This document shows, one piece after another, positions 35,181 to 47,830 of a stretch of DNA of 64,000 bases; the first letter of the stretch is position 1, and the number at the start of each line of letters is the position of its first letter. The stretch is from contig CM049321.1 of the NCBI GenBank assembly GCA_026874595.1, forward strand, positions 48,587,297 to 48,651,296. The letters are read 5' to 3'. The position numbers and the translations under genes are program-made. Source of the stretch: Sipunculus nudus (taxonomy: Eukaryota; Annelida; Sipuncula; Golfingiida; Sipunculidae). The notes beneath the pieces were generated by a model. That model had not been told where the DNA came from, did no database searches, and saw only the letters and a list, made by a program, of their open reading frames with translations.

Positions 35181-35923
35181 TGTAAGTATTTTAGAATATG
35201 TGCATTCATTTAGTATCAATTTTGAGTTTTTGTTTAATTTGCGCCTCCTTGGGTGTGATCGAGGCATCAGAAGTCCATGAAATTTGCAAATTAGACGCTG
35301 AAAATTCTTTTGAATTTGCCTAGGAAAGGTGTACAAACCCTGTATATCTTTTTACTGTGCCACGAATCTATGCCCCGAACCGATAGACCACATCCAGAAT
35401 AATATTAATGTGCCCACTGTTTTAGTGATAAGTAATTCTAAAGTGCCAACTTTTCCCGCCAGGTGTCAGCAGCAGCAGACGTTTCCCCCTGAATATGTGA
35501 AAGACTTTCTGCACAAACCAATAAAGGGATCATCAGTACTTCCTTTGCCTATAGTCCCACAAGAAAGAAAACAATATAAAAATACCAGGAGCCCATATTG
35601 TTTTAGATTATTGAGCACAGTTAAAAAGGGAGAAAAAGGACAAACACTAGAATAAAACAAACAGACAGAGATAGCATAAAAAAACATCCACCAGGGCTGA
35701 GGCTCATGAAAGAACTTTGAAAATTTGGAATATATGAATAGAAACCAAGAGAAATGTGTCACGGTTCTCCAACATTATGGCTGTATCATAGGTTAGCTCT
35801 GCCTGTCATACCACTGAATGAATGTGGCCTTGGACATAAAAATGAGTTGCCCGATCTTTCAATGGTTATGAATCTTTTTAAAAAAAGTATGGTGAACCAA
35901 GTTTCCTTCAAATTAAAAATGTG

Positions 35924-35940
35924 GATATATATATATATAT

Positions 35941-35986
<46 letters not shown>

Positions 35987-35990
35987 ATAT
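35924..35990. repeat. AT dinucleotide repeat
   Basis: Nearly pure (TA)n with a few CATA interruptions. Confidence 0.95.
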
Positions 35991-36222
35991 TCTGTAACAT
36001 TTATCTGAATGACAACACAGTTATGGAGTTATAATACCATAAAGTCTTGATGAAGCCAATAAAAAGCCCTATACATCAATCAAATGTATAATATACAAAA
36101 TTATCTATTTACCTTAATACCTATTGACAAAGTCTATATTAGAATGTTCTTTGGTTGAGAAAAACGACCCCAGTTGAAGGGTGTCACCAAAAAGTTAAAT
36201 CGTTTTCTTTGGAGCGTTAGGG

Positions 36223-36359
36223 CAGTGGTTGTAAGACACCGAAAAAAAATATCTCGAGATAAATTATTGCTTTCTGAGTCAAATTTGTGTGAATTTTATC
36301 TCAAAATCTTGAGATATTATCTCGAGATAATTATTTTATGTGTCTGAAATCAGCCACTG
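36223..36359. mobile_element. Short MITE with CAGTGG ends
   Basis: CAGTGGTTGTAAGACAC at the left and GTGTCTGAAATCAGCCACTG at the right (36340-36359) are inverted copies. Inside are two TATCTCGAGATAA palindromes, one on each half. hAT-type ends are likely. The target-site duplication is unclear. Confidence 0.65.
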
Positions 36360-36689
36360 TTAGCTCTGCACGACGTTAGTATTTTTTTCTGCTACTAAAA
36401 TGCGTAAAATAAAACATGATCCCATACCTCGACAGACGTGCCTGCTCTTATCACATCGTGCTGAATGCCGCCAGGTGGAGGTACCTGTTATGTACGTTGC
36501 CGTACAGAGAAGGCAAGTTTGAAGCCCTTCTCAGCGGGAGCAATTTTAAAATCTTATCAGCTGAATTGACCAGACCAGTCTATAGGTTCCCTGTTTGGGC
36601 CCTGTCAGCACAAATAAAATGTAGACCAGAAGCTCCAAAAGTTGCTGTATAACGCCTTATCTACAGGCTTCATGACTATTTATAGCCTC

Positions 36690-36694
<5 letters not shown>

Positions 36695-36768
<74 letters not shown>
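36695..36768. repeat. Long AT dinucleotide repeat
   Basis: Uninterrupted (TA)n of about 74 bases. Confidence 0.97.
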
Positions 36769-36772
<4 letters not shown>

Positions 36773-36814
36773 CTGATATTCAGATGGTTTAAATAAGAAC
36801 CTGAAATTTGCATT

Positions 36815-37000
36815 CTAACGAATGCAAGTGTCCGCCATTCACTTATGCACGCATATTCCCGGGTTCATTCGTACTTAAATGACTGTAGATTTGTGACTAG
36901 TCCTTGACAAAGTTCCTGGATCCAGATCATGTGCCAGATCGACACCAACATTTACTCGGCTCTTCGGCTCTTCATGCCCTTAAAATTTCATGAGACTTAG
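36815..37000 (+). repeat. Family-E dispersed repeat, copy 2
   Basis: AATGCAAGTGTCCGCCATTC, GGGTTCATTCGTACTTAAAT, GACTGTAGATTTGTGACTAG and ATCATGTGCCAGATCGACAC, in the same order as the copies at 51941 and 52849. Confidence 0.7.
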
Positions 37001-37014
37001 TACTTTATAGCCAG

Positions 37015-37527
37015 GAATATGGCGTCTGTAACATTAATATGGCGTCTGTAACATTAATATGGCGTCTGTAACATTAATATGGCGTCAGTAACAGGAATAT
37101 GGAGTCAGTAACAGGAATATGGCGTCAATAACAGGAATGTCGCGTTAGTAACAGAAATATCGCGTCAGTAACAGGAATATGGCGTCAGTAACAGGAATAT
37201 CGCGTCTGTAACAGGAATATGGCGTCAGTAACAGGAATATGGCGTCAGTAACAGGAATATGGCGTCAGTAACATTAATATGGCGTCAGTAACAGGAATAT
37301 CGCGTTAGTAACAGGAATATTGCGTCATTAACAGGAATATGGCGTCAGTAACATTAATATGGCGTCAGTAACATTAATATGGCGTCAGTAACAGGAATAT
37401 CGCGTTAGTAACAGGAATGTTGCGTCATTAACAGGAATATGGCGTCAGTAACATTAATATGGCGTCAGTAACAGGAATATGGCGTCAGTGACAGGAATAT
37501 CGCGTCAGTAACAGGAATATCGCGTCA
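37015..37527 (+). repeat. 20-bp minisatellite, about 26 copies
   Basis: The unit is AATATGGCGTCAGTAACAGG with fixed 20-base length. Variants ACATT/ACAGG, ATCGCG/ATGGCG and CTG/CAG change between copies and appear in blocks. It begins directly after a family-E copy. Confidence 0.95.
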
Positions 37528-37794
37528 ACCAAATTCCAGTGGATAAGGGGTTGGACTGTATAGGGGTAAAACCCCATGGTTTTAACCCCGCGGATGCAGA
37601 ACGGTGAAATCTCGCGAGAACCTCAGTAATTCGCTCTTATGTGTCAATGGTCCCTTGCATGGAAACTTGAAATCCAGGATGCTTTATAATAACATATTCT
37701 TAACGTATGGTTTCTCTAATCCTTATTCAATAAACAGTGCTACCAACAAATGTAGGCCACTGACAACCTTTTTAAAGAATAAAACAAGAAAAAA

Positions 37795-37970
37795 AATAAA
37801 GAACAGTGTAATAAGACCACATGTTTGACTGACCAAAAGTGCATCGTCTTAATTCTCAGGTGGTCTTATTAGATAGGTCAGTTATAAGCCATGTGAATGC
37901 TTTCGGTTCACTCAAGGGTGGTCTTAATAGACAGTTACATGATCTTATTAGACAGGATCCACTGTATATG
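37795..37970 (+). repeat. Family-G repeat, copy 1
   Basis: Contains AGGTGGTCTTATTAGATAGG, TCAGTTATAAGCCATGTGAA and GCTTTCGGTTCACTCAA. A similar order is found at 53828-53900. Repeated GGTCTTA-TAGACAG words suggest a decayed tandem or transposon end. Confidence 0.45.
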
Positions 37971-37999
37971 TGTAATTAAGCTTAGCTTCACACTTCTGT

Positions 38000-39684
38000 G
38001 TTAATATTTGCACTTAATTGTACCATTAATTTGAAAATTAATTAATTTAAATAAAATTTGAAACTTGCTCATTATGCATCTTTCAGGCTACAACTGAAGG
38101 CAAATCGTTTTGCGTCAGATCTTTCATGTATTCCGCTTTTTTTTTTGGGGGGGGGGGTCTTTTTTAAAAGACTAAAGATAATTTGAGTGTAAACATAGTA
38201 TATTGGAAATTTCAGGACTGCACAACATTGGATTGAAGTGTTCCGCGTCAGGAAAAAATGCAGCTTTAAGGGCAGAACTATATAGCAATTGAAGCCCATT
38301 TGATTAGGTCCATGAGAGGCAGAGGCAATTTAATCCTAAAAGATGAACTATTTTACCAGTTAATCTCCAGATTACATTTATAACTAACTTATATAATACA
38401 AATATTATGAATGGATAATGAGTGAAATTATAACAAATTATACAGAATTGTAACAGAAATATTACAGAATGTTTGCAAACTCCTAGCAGAACCAGTCTTA
38501 ATTATATGGCAGCCGTGGCATGAATGATCGTAGAAAAAAAAAATTTACAGATTGGCATAAAAAAGGTTTTTTGTGTAACGCAAAATTATATAGCCTAAAT
38601 ATACCGTGGATATATTTTTTTTCAATTATAATTTAAGCAGTCTTTGTCGTACCGTCATATTCCATTTAATACATAAATTTTTCTCTTAAAAAATTACTCG
38701 TTCTTGTATATTCATCTCAATCCCTTATGTGCATGGGTACGCCAAACGCATACAATTTCGTCGTTACTCTAGTGCTCACGAGAAGGCGCTCTCGCTCTGA
38801 GCGCGGTAAAGAATTGTTCTTTTTTTTTACCATACAGTCAGGTTGCAACTATTCATTTATAAGATAAGCAATGTATTCTATGCAGGGATTGTGCAGGGAT
38901 TGATCAACTTGAGGCCGGAATGATTAATTGTAGGATTTAACAGAGAGTAACTACTATGAAACATTTTTGGGTGTTATTATCAAAGTGACGTCACAAAGAA
39001 GGGCCAATTTTACCGAGTAGTATTTTGGATATTTTGATGTCGCCTCAAATAAAAAATGCCTTAACCATCCTTTGGGCGGATCCAAGATTTTGATAAGAGG
39101 CTGTTCCATCCCCGGAAGACTAAAAAGAAATCCTTTAAAAAAGGTCCTCTAGGCCGAAAATTTTTTTCTGAAAACATTAAAAGAAAGGTCCGAAACTGTA
39201 CCAAAAGTATATTTATTAGTCTTGTTGAAAAAGAGAAAAAATATTACACAATGTAAGTTCCCTCGGAAGTCACGTGATGTGTTTGTCAGTACGCGCCATA
39301 CGGCTTAATGTACATTGTGGTGTTTGAGTTCAATGAGTCAGTCATTCTGGGTTGTCAACACTAGTGAGTCAGTTGGAACGATCAAAACATCATATACCGA
39401 AAGCAATGTATTATGATTTTAAAAGTGACGGTCTATTTATCTGAGGTTTATCCGACAGATTTATTCAAGCAGTTAGAAATCTGTGGGGTCTCTTTCAGTA
39501 CTTTTTGTTTTTATGTATTATAATGCATCATTGTATAACCTTTCCTCACGACGTGTTTTTTATTTAAATATTTTCTTTCTCTCTTATTTCTATGTGTAAA
39601 TAATTTTGCTTATTTTTTGCCTTATATTTGCGGTCTTTATTAAATTTAGTTATATCCATGTCCTGTTGGTGGCGCTGTTTATAT

Positions 39685-39715
<31 letters not shown>

Positions 39716-39790
39716 AGTGGTGGTGGTTGGGATGATGGAGAAGGTAACCACGCGATACAAATCATCGATATGTTGTTCTAATCAATACTT
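38000..39790. other. No gene or named repeat seen
   Basis: AT-rich DNA with poly-G (about 38149-38157) and a few homopolymers. Short GC-richer patches around 38760-38810 (GAGCGCGG) and 39270-39310 carry no recognisable gene. Confidence 0.5.
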
Positions 39791-39798
39791 TGTTTCAG

Positions 39799-39846
39799 GT
39801 TTATTAGGCACGGGTTTAGGAATAATCAGGAAGCCAAAACCTGTCG
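39799..39846 (+). CDS. Candidate orphan micro-exon
   Basis: A good acceptor (TTTGTTTCAG ending 39798) and donor (GTAAGA at 39847) bracket 48 bases with phase 1 on both sides, encoding LLGTGLGIIRKPKPV. No partner exon is recognised. It could belong to an unseen gene or be chance. Confidence 0.2.
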
Positions 39847-40627
39847 GTAAGAGATCAGAATGAGTCTGTGAAGGTTTGTCGAGATTTCGTCATAAGACCT
39901 TTGAAGAACAGTTTGAAGAGGGGACATTCAATCCGGTGCCCGACGGCTCAATCCTGTATAAGCTACGCCCGTCTTCTCCAGTGCCTGGACTAGGAATGAT
40001 TGAGGGTGTTCCTGGGGTTTCGATCTGGAGTATAAATCAAACCAGCAGGCGTCGTCTTATACGCGGAATCAGGTCAAAGGTCAAGCCGCGTGATTAGGTG
40101 GATATGTTAACGCCCTCTGTGATCAGCTGTGGCGTTCTTTCACCCTGGTGACGCGTGACGTCAGCCTAATTAGCATTGTGCTAACACCACCCAAGATATC
40201 AGTTGTCTATGATCTGTTAAGGACCACCATATCGTGATGGTTTTTGTTAAGCAATATAGAACCGACGTTAGTGCGAATCTGTTCTTTTGAAGACTTAAAA
40301 GGATTCCTGGCTTATTCATCTATAATGGAGTCTCCCCTTGAAGGAAGGCTTGGCTTACAGAGGTCGATAAGTTTATTTCTTTATCAAAATGTGGGTCATT
40401 TTTTGGGTCAAGTGCAACACCATCCGTGCTATACAATTCTTTTTTTTCTGTATGCACTAGATCTTCAATATTTCTCATTAAAAAAAAAAAAACTGAAATT
40501 TAGGCACAATATTAATCCTTGGTCACAGACTTGCAAATGAGTTCTCCCTGAAATTATTCATGGTCCATAGCGTAAAGACCATAGCCGATTCATAGCCGAT
40601 TCTACATTATGGCTTAGTTGCGGGTCC

Positions 40628-40648
40628 GGGGGGGGGGGGGGGGGGGGG
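40628..40648. repeat. Poly-G tract of 21 bases
   Basis: Uninterrupted run of G, preceded by GGGTCC. Possible assembly-sensitive site. Confidence 0.95.
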
Positions 40649-40986
40649 CTGTTCAAGTGATCAATTGGCAGTTGCATACGTCTAGTTAATAATTTATTTT
40701 ATTAATAGGACACTTGTGTTATGCGCAAGAAAAAAGTGCATATGATATGAACAGCACACCGTTTAATCTTATTTAATTATAATTTTGTTATTGACACATA
40801 AACATTTGAAATAAATTTAGGTATTATCTCACGCTGTTCTTAATGTTTGCTGAATGCAAATTATCTCAGCTATATCGTCCCTAAACAAGGATTTTGTATT
40901 TCCAACCACCTCTCTTGTACGTTGTTATGGTTTTGTTTATTTGTAAACAAAGTCCACATGTGTCTGTTAATTATAACAATTATAAC

Positions 40987-41020
40987 TACGTCATAAGAGG
41001 TCCGATCTTGCGCATGCGCG
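40987..41020. promoter_or_regulatory. CRE-like and NRF1-like motifs
   Basis: TACGTCATAA at 40987-40996 and the palindromic TGCGCATGCGCG at 41009-41020 stand 12 bases apart. The second is a full NRF1 consensus, usually found in promoters of housekeeping genes. No convincing gene starts nearby. Confidence 0.35.
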
Positions 41021-41529
41021 ACAAATTCAAAACAAAGGGGATAAATAGGAAAGAAGAAACGAAGAAGAAACACAATTTGTGAGCTTATAAATGCTTGATT
41101 TGTGATATTGAGTTTGTTTTGCGCCACTGATAGCGCCCGGTGTTAGTTTATCTGCAATTTCTACAGGAAACGAAATATTGGTAGACACCATTATATAATT
41201 AAAAAATTAAACCTCATGCATATTTAACAAACCTTGTATCAGCGAATGTGTATACGGCCCATTTAGTGACTGAGGCAAATACAACAATAAGCAACATTAA
41301 TACTGCAGAGGAGCTTTCGCTCATTAGAACAAAAGTGAACCGTGAAAAAAGTGGAAGCGGCATTGCAATAAACAATTTTCATAAAGAACAATCTCCATGC
41401 TTCGTTAAAAATATATATTTATATTTAGATAAAACAGAAGTGGGCGACACTGAATATTCCCCATGTTTAAATAACGATAAGGCCACGCCAAATAGTTATG
41501 GTTCTATACGGACTCTTGGAAAAAAATAA

Positions 41530-43330
41530 GTGGACTAATGCTTTCCATTTTTTTATTTTACCGGTGAAATTTAGTCGCTTTAAGGTACAAAACTTTTAGA
41601 GAGTTCATGAAATGGATGAATATTTTAATAGATTTTCAACACTATCATGATGAATGGAGATTTTGAATTGTCCAAACACACACGCGATGATTTTTTTAAG
41701 GGACTGATGAATAGTAAATATCAGTAACATAAATAAGAAAGCCTGGTGCTCATTCACAAATATAGATCGTTAAAGTATAACAGAGACGATTCCTTGTGGC
41801 CTAAATTTAGATAACAGAGGTATTAAGTAGTTAAACATGGTGCAAACGCAAATGCATTTGTATAAATTTCCGAAATTGATATTTTTATTCCATTTACTTT
41901 TTCATTTGATTTATTTTAGAGTTTTTCATCGTATTTGACGTATTTGTTTCCAGATTTTGTGGAAAAATATCATCCATCCTTCCTATCAGCGAAAATTTAA
42001 TGCACGACACTTGTATCTCTATTTCCAAATTGGTACATTTCATCGCTGTTTTTGTTATATTTTAATTGATTTTTCTCTGACTTTTATGAGATATTAACTA
42101 TTTGACTGGATAAGCGCTTGTGTACAGTTCGCTGTATGGACTGCCTAATAAATATTCAATGATAATTAATAATTTTGGTAATTAGAGTCTTTCCCTTTAT
42201 CATCAAGTAAGTCCACTTAGGCCTAGTTACATTAATTAATCACCTTTGTATGATTGTAAAAACATCTTATATTTCAAAAGAACAAATCTTCTCAGATACT
42301 GAATTCAAAACCAGCCAATATAAAACCACGAGTCTCAATAGATTGCACCAAATTTCCCCCGTACCCAAGAAAATCTTTTTGTGAGAAGACCGCAAGTCTA
42401 ATGTTTACAAACCTGCCGTGACATGTGGCAGCATTCATGTAAGAGACGGCGGTAAAGTACAGACCACGTGTGTGGCCACACAACCGGTGGGGGCGCTCTT
42501 TCTTTCGCCGATGAAACAATAAACGACCAATTATCAAAATAACAGGTGCCTTATAAAACCGGGACCTGAGGCGAGCATGGAAAGCGGCCAGGTGTCGCTG
42601 CACGACGACTTACGAGGGCTAGACGCTCCGTGTCAAACGGCCGACCCCCTCACTAGTCTTCGTACGAGCCACTGTTTGCTTTCTGCATCGAAAAATAGCT
42701 TCAAAGACTCAGCCCGACGCACTTCTCATAGTCTCTGTCTCTCTTGCACTGCATCAGTTCAGCCCAGGGGCTGGCAGCCGTGAGCACTGCCCTGTTAGTG
42801 CAGGGCACACACTTAATATACGTTTTAAGCATGTTGAACACTTCTACTAGGCATTTTTGAAGAGATTATCTCCTTTGTTTGTAGACCGGATGGTTTTCAT
42901 TGTATAATACTTGCAAAAGTTAACGTATTCGCTTCCTTTATTAAGAAGTGGGTTGTTTTGTGCATTTGTGAAATAATGAATTGATTTATTATATGAAGTT
43001 ATAACAGCTCTACTTTTTATGTATCTAGCAGTTTGATCATGGAACCAAACCATTTCAGTAATATATGTATGTGTGTGTAAGTGTGTACGTGGTTGTGCGT
43101 GTACTTAATCTATTTCTTTCAGCTGCTTTGACACCAACTGCTTAAAGCCAGCCGTTTGAATAAATTCATCGCCAAAGTATATCTTGCATAAAAAACAATG
43201 AATCAATGAACTTCGAACCCAACCACCATCCGCAGTTAAAAGTCAAAATTTCATAACATATAACTGTGTAGTGTTGCCACAGTTAGACCTAATTTTAAGT
43301 TGTTTGTAAAGCACCATTGCAGCTGTTTCC
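41530..43330. other. No gene seen
   Basis: AT-rich DNA with a GC-richer patch at 42400-42800. Frames on both strands there (42292-42603 on -, 42577-42783 on +) overlap and resemble nothing known. Confidence 0.5.
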
Positions 43331-43345
43331 ATTATAGACACGGGA

Positions 43346-43456
43346 ACCGGAAGGTAAGAATAACTTGCCATCCGGAAGTTGCCATTATCTCGTAAACCGG
43401 AAGGTTAGGGGTGACCTGTCGACCGGAAGTTAATCGTGACCTGTTTATCAGGAAGG
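43346..43456 (+). promoter_or_regulatory. Array of five ETS-like GGAA sites spaced 25-26 bases
   Basis: ACCGGAAGG (43346), TCCGGAAGTT (43371), ACCGGAAGG (43396), ACCGGAAGT (43422) and TCAGGAAGG (43448), all on +. Four carry the CCGGAAG core of ETS factors. Spacing is regular, so it may be a short decayed minisatellite. Confidence 0.5.
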
Positions 43457-43675
43457 TAAAAAGAAATCTGTCATATCAATAGAAAAAAAACTAAAATGAA
43501 GCTAGACTGCAGATCTAGACAACTCAGTTTTGCGAACGTCATGCCATATGATGGGAAGAATACCTGAAATCTGCCACCTAGTGGATAATTTCAAATTAAC
43601 CGAGCTAAAGTATAAAAAATCGATATAGTTTTTGATGGTTCTGTTATATAAAGATAAATAGAACATACAAGTGTG

Positions 43676-43746
43676 CAATATATATATATATAGTTATATA
43701 TATATATATATTATATTAATAAAGAGAGAGAGAAAGAGAGAGAGAA
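43676..43746. repeat. AT and GA microsatellites
   Basis: (TA)n with short breaks followed by GAGAGAGA runs. Confidence 0.9.
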
Positions 43747-45086
43747 ACTGATATACACAAGGTACAGACAGAAACACAGAGACAGGAGGAGAGAGATGCA
43801 TGCGTATGTGTGTCTGTGTGTGACCGAGTTACAGCAACATAAAAGAGAATGGAGTCATCATTTTCCTTTACACCTTCCATCTGAGGGTGACTGACAATAA
43901 GCCTTTTTATGCCAGTGAAGCATGCTGCAGTTGAACAAACACAAAGATGAAAGAAGATGAAACGACTTAGACCTGGCTTGGTTTAGTTTTGTTTCTCTTT
44001 AGATACCTTCCTTCCAGCGATCTCTTGTACCCCCAGGGCGGGCCCGGTGAACCCAGTACTCCGGTTCTCTTCTCCTTTATAACGGACAGAGCTATGTGCT
44101 GTCGAAAGAGATATACAGATCCGGAGGCATCAGAGTGTGAACGTAAATGTTCTTGATTCACAATCGGATGTCAGCCTCATCCCACTCTTCACTTTCCCTT
44201 TCAGGCATGCTAGTATTTCTTAGGGTTACGGGAGCATACACCCCAAGCAACATTTAATAGACACTGGAGGATTATTTGACACACATTAGCCCCAGAAATT
44301 AACGCTTTCTTTCCCATTTTTTTTTTTATTTGTGGACAGGATTAGGAATAATAAATTATATTATATTTATATAATTGCAACAAACCATAAAAGCCTTTCT
44401 CAGAGAGAGAATTAGAGAGACGGAGAGAGAGAGATATGTTTTAGAAAGAGAGCATCTTTATAATAGTTCGTATTTGCACTGTGATATCGCAATGTCACAA
44501 CACTTGTGAGAAACATGACTGACAGCCTCGTTTCCATTCTCTGGGGACCAAAGAGGAAACAAATCGATGAATGTGGAGATAACCGGTCTACAGTAGCTTT
44601 TTTTGCCTCAAAGCTACAGGGAAACACGGTCCTTTGGGCCTGTGCATCAATGCTTGAACTAATTTCTGGAACTCCTTAGGGTGGTATATTGAATAACAAC
44701 CTCCATCTCAGTTTTTATTACAGCAATAGTGTCGTTTCCCTGTGTAACTGATTAATTATTCCCCCGCCAGGTGGCGAGAGGTATTACCCTTTACCTTCGG
44801 TTTGTCTGTTTGCAACTTTACGCAAAATTTAAAAAAAAGGGGATTTTGTTAAAATTTTGTAACGGATTAGGAAATAACCAGGAAACTATCCATTAAAATT
44901 TGGATGCAATATGGATCACTATTTAAAAATTAATTCAAAGGATTCTGTCTAGTGATGAAGTCGAATCCACACTATAAGTGTAAGTCTGAGTCCAGATCCA
45001 ATGCAGTTGTCCTTATCAAAAGAAGTGAAAAGGGGAAATATAGATTATATTGTGTATTCAAATGTTCATTTGTGCATTCATGCATT

Positions 45087-45535
45087 AGTGCTGGGTTTCG
45101 GTCGGCCTATTCAGATACAATACGTATTGCGATACACTCAAAGCGATACCCGATACGTATTGACGATACGCTTCATATTGTGTATCATTTCTGCTTAAAA
45201 GCTCTTGTGGATTAAGTTGTTCGTAAACAAATAAAAAGGACCATAATATATTGGTCTATTATTTCATGGAAACACCGAGATCTGTATATACTTTCCTCAT
45301 ATCCTGTCGACAATACGTGATCTTATTTAAGTCTTAACAGGTCAATATAAGAATAAATAGCAGCTTAAGCTTTATATATATCTCAGATTATAGTTAAGGT
45401 TAGGGATGTGTGACTTGTTACTCTATTTTTTTTGTATTCCACCGATACCACAATACAGCATGCAAAGCGTATCGGTAACCGTATCGATGTCGCGTATCGA
45501 TATGTATCGATATATCGATATATTGATACAGCCCT
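45087..45535. mobile_element. Possible MITE rich in GATAC/GTATCG words
   Basis: TAGTGCTGGG near 45087 and ATACAGCCCTA near 45526 could be degenerate inverted ends. Both flanks hold many GATACG and GTATCGATA words, a pattern often seen in hAT-derived short elements. Similar words occur at 55600-55670. The target-site duplication was not found. Confidence 0.35.
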
Positions 45536-46054
45536 ATTCTTTAAGCACATGCTTTTTACTTGTACGTGTAATTACATTTATCTCCTAATATACAGCGCAG
45601 AAGCTTGGTAATCCTAGTATATAGCTTTTTTTGTAATATTCTCTTGCTTCACACACGTATACATATATCTTCGTAGTATTTGAAAGTCCGGACTCGAGTT
45701 CTACAAGACTGATTATGAACCATGCTTTGTAACTAAACCATCTACTCAACAGGGCTGTTTGTCGGAATTAATGGGTGACTCTGTACTGGAGGTGACCTGG
45801 TGTGGAGTTGTTTAAGCGTGACAGGGGTGGAGACGTACACAGCAAAGATCATCCGGGCTGGGGTTTGATGTCCCTACTAACATCTTTTTTTTTTCAAATA
45901 CTGCTGAGAAAAAAAAGGATATCACTGTAGACTTATTGCTTTGTACACTTTTATGAACATGAAGAATAATCAACATGCCTGCCGTGATGGATACATATTT
46001 GAATTAACCGGCTTCTTCGAGTCATTCGTTTTCCTAGTTTTACAAGACTATCCG

Positions 46055-46260
46055 GGTTTTAGTGTGTACGCAAAATGGCAGCCCCCATGAGCACTTTCGA
46101 GAAACTTGGAGAAATTCAGAAATTCCCTGCCTAGGGATGCAACACAGCGTCCAGGCAAGAATGTATATGAGGAGAGAGTCTAGTGGCAAGGAGACGTGTA
46201 TCGGCGGAGTTTAGAGTGGAATAACTTTTATTTTTTTACCACGCCCGAATCCTTAAATAT
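46055..46260 (+). repeat. Family-H dispersed repeat, copy 2
   Basis: The ATG at 46075 opens MAAPMSTFEKLGEIQKFPA and a stop at 46132-46134. Nucleotide similarity to 26470-26655 starts at AGTGTGTACGCAAAATGGCA and can be followed to TCCTTAAATATA. Confidence 0.5.
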
Positions 46261-46969
46261 AATAGGACTATTGGTTTCTAGTATACTCATGACTGAAATA
46301 ATGAATGGAAGGAATTTTCTCTCTACATACAAATATATAAATACAAATATCACCTTGTTATACACCAGCTCCTAAATAAGAATTTACTTGTATTGTGATA
46401 CCAGGGTGAGCCAACGTACATATCACGACTCCAATGGCATACGGACGGACCTGGATTCAGGGGGTTGGGATGATGTAGGGCAGGGGGACATGTCCTCATC
46501 ACTCTTTAAAGTGGGAGGGACAAAGTAGGCTACCTTTTGTCCCTCCCACTTTTACTGAATTAAAATACATAAAAGATAAATTTCGAGATAATTGTTTTCA
46601 ATCAGTTAACTGTTTCGTCATATTTGCGTGGATAATCATTTAATTATGCATCCCATATTTAATAGAGAAGATTTAGGTTATTGCATATGTCAATTTCCTT
46701 ATTGGATTGTCATAATATATCAGCCATTTGGGAATGTTTAAATCGAATGTAGATTATGACTAATATGGTACTGATAATTAAGGCAACCTTATATTCGTAT
46801 AATGAAAATATATTTCATAATATGTGTGACGGAAACGAAAATGTTTACACCCAGGGAGAGGGATTATGTCATGTTTGTTATTGGGGGGGGGGGGGGCTCC
46901 GGAGATTTTGAGCGGGTATTTATATTCCGGGGTTTAGTTTTTGTTCGCTCCTACAGGTTGCCCCCCTCA

Positions 46970-47303
46970 GACTTTGATGATGATGATGATGTTGGTAGTG
47001 GTTGTGAAATCGAGGATGATGGTGTTGATGGTGGTTGTGATATTGATGATGACGATGATGGTGGAGGTGGTTATATTGATGATGATGGTAGAGTGGTAAT
47101 GATGATGATGATGATGGTGAAGTTGGTGGTGATATTGATTATGATGTTGATAATACAGGTGTCTGTGTTGTTGTTCTTTTAATAAAGAGTAAAGATATGG
47201 TGGTGATATTAATGATGAACATGGTGACGGTGGTGATGGTGGTGTGATGATGATGATGATGGTGGTGGTGGTGAGGGTGGTAGTGGTGGTGGTGATGGTG
47301 GTG

Positions 47304-47336
<33 letters not shown>

Positions 47337-47357
47337 CGATGGTGGTGTTGGTGGTGG

Positions 47358-47389
<32 letters not shown>

Positions 47390-47408
47390 AGGGTGGTAGT
47401 GGTGATGG

Positions 47409-47439
<31 letters not shown>

Positions 47440-47830
47440 AGTGGTGGTGGTTGTGGTGATGATGATGATGATGATAGGGGTAGTGATGATGATGGTTATG
47501 GTGGTGGTGATGGTGGAAGTGATGGTTATAATGGTGGTGGTGATATTGATGATGATGATGGTGGTGATGGTGATGTTGATAATACAGGTGTCGGTGTTGT
47601 TGTTGTTTATAATCAAGATGAATGTAGTGGTGGTAGTGATGATGATAATGATGATGATGCTGATGATGATAATGGTGGTGATGGTCGGTGACCCTGGTTT
47701 TGGTTGCGGGTATTAATGATGTTGATGATGTTGGTGGTGGTAGGGTAGTGATGTTGATGGTTATGATGATGGTGATGGTGGAAGTGATGGTGATGATGGT
47801 GGTGACGATGGTGTTTGTGAAATTGGTGGA
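46970..47830. repeat. GAT/GGT trinucleotide satellite
   Basis: Mixed GATGATG and GGTGGTG runs over about 0.86 kb. A segment is duplicated within it: AATACAGGTGTC(T/G)GTGTTG occurs at about 47151 and 47580. Long frames through it encode only H/I/T or M/V strings and are artefacts of the repeat. Confidence 0.95.

Noticed and set aside
35329-35655. Open frame of 108 codons after the family-F repeat
   Set aside because: No ATG, no recognisable domain, and a similar-length frame on the other strand. Could be part of a repeat.
41203-41529. 109-codon open frame downstream of the NRF1-like site
   Set aside because: It contains no ATG and resembles nothing known. A partner exon was not found.
42292-42783. 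Overlapping frames on both strands in a GC-richer patch
   Set aside because: No similarity and no splice or promoter context that favours either. GC-rich DNA has fewer stops by chance.
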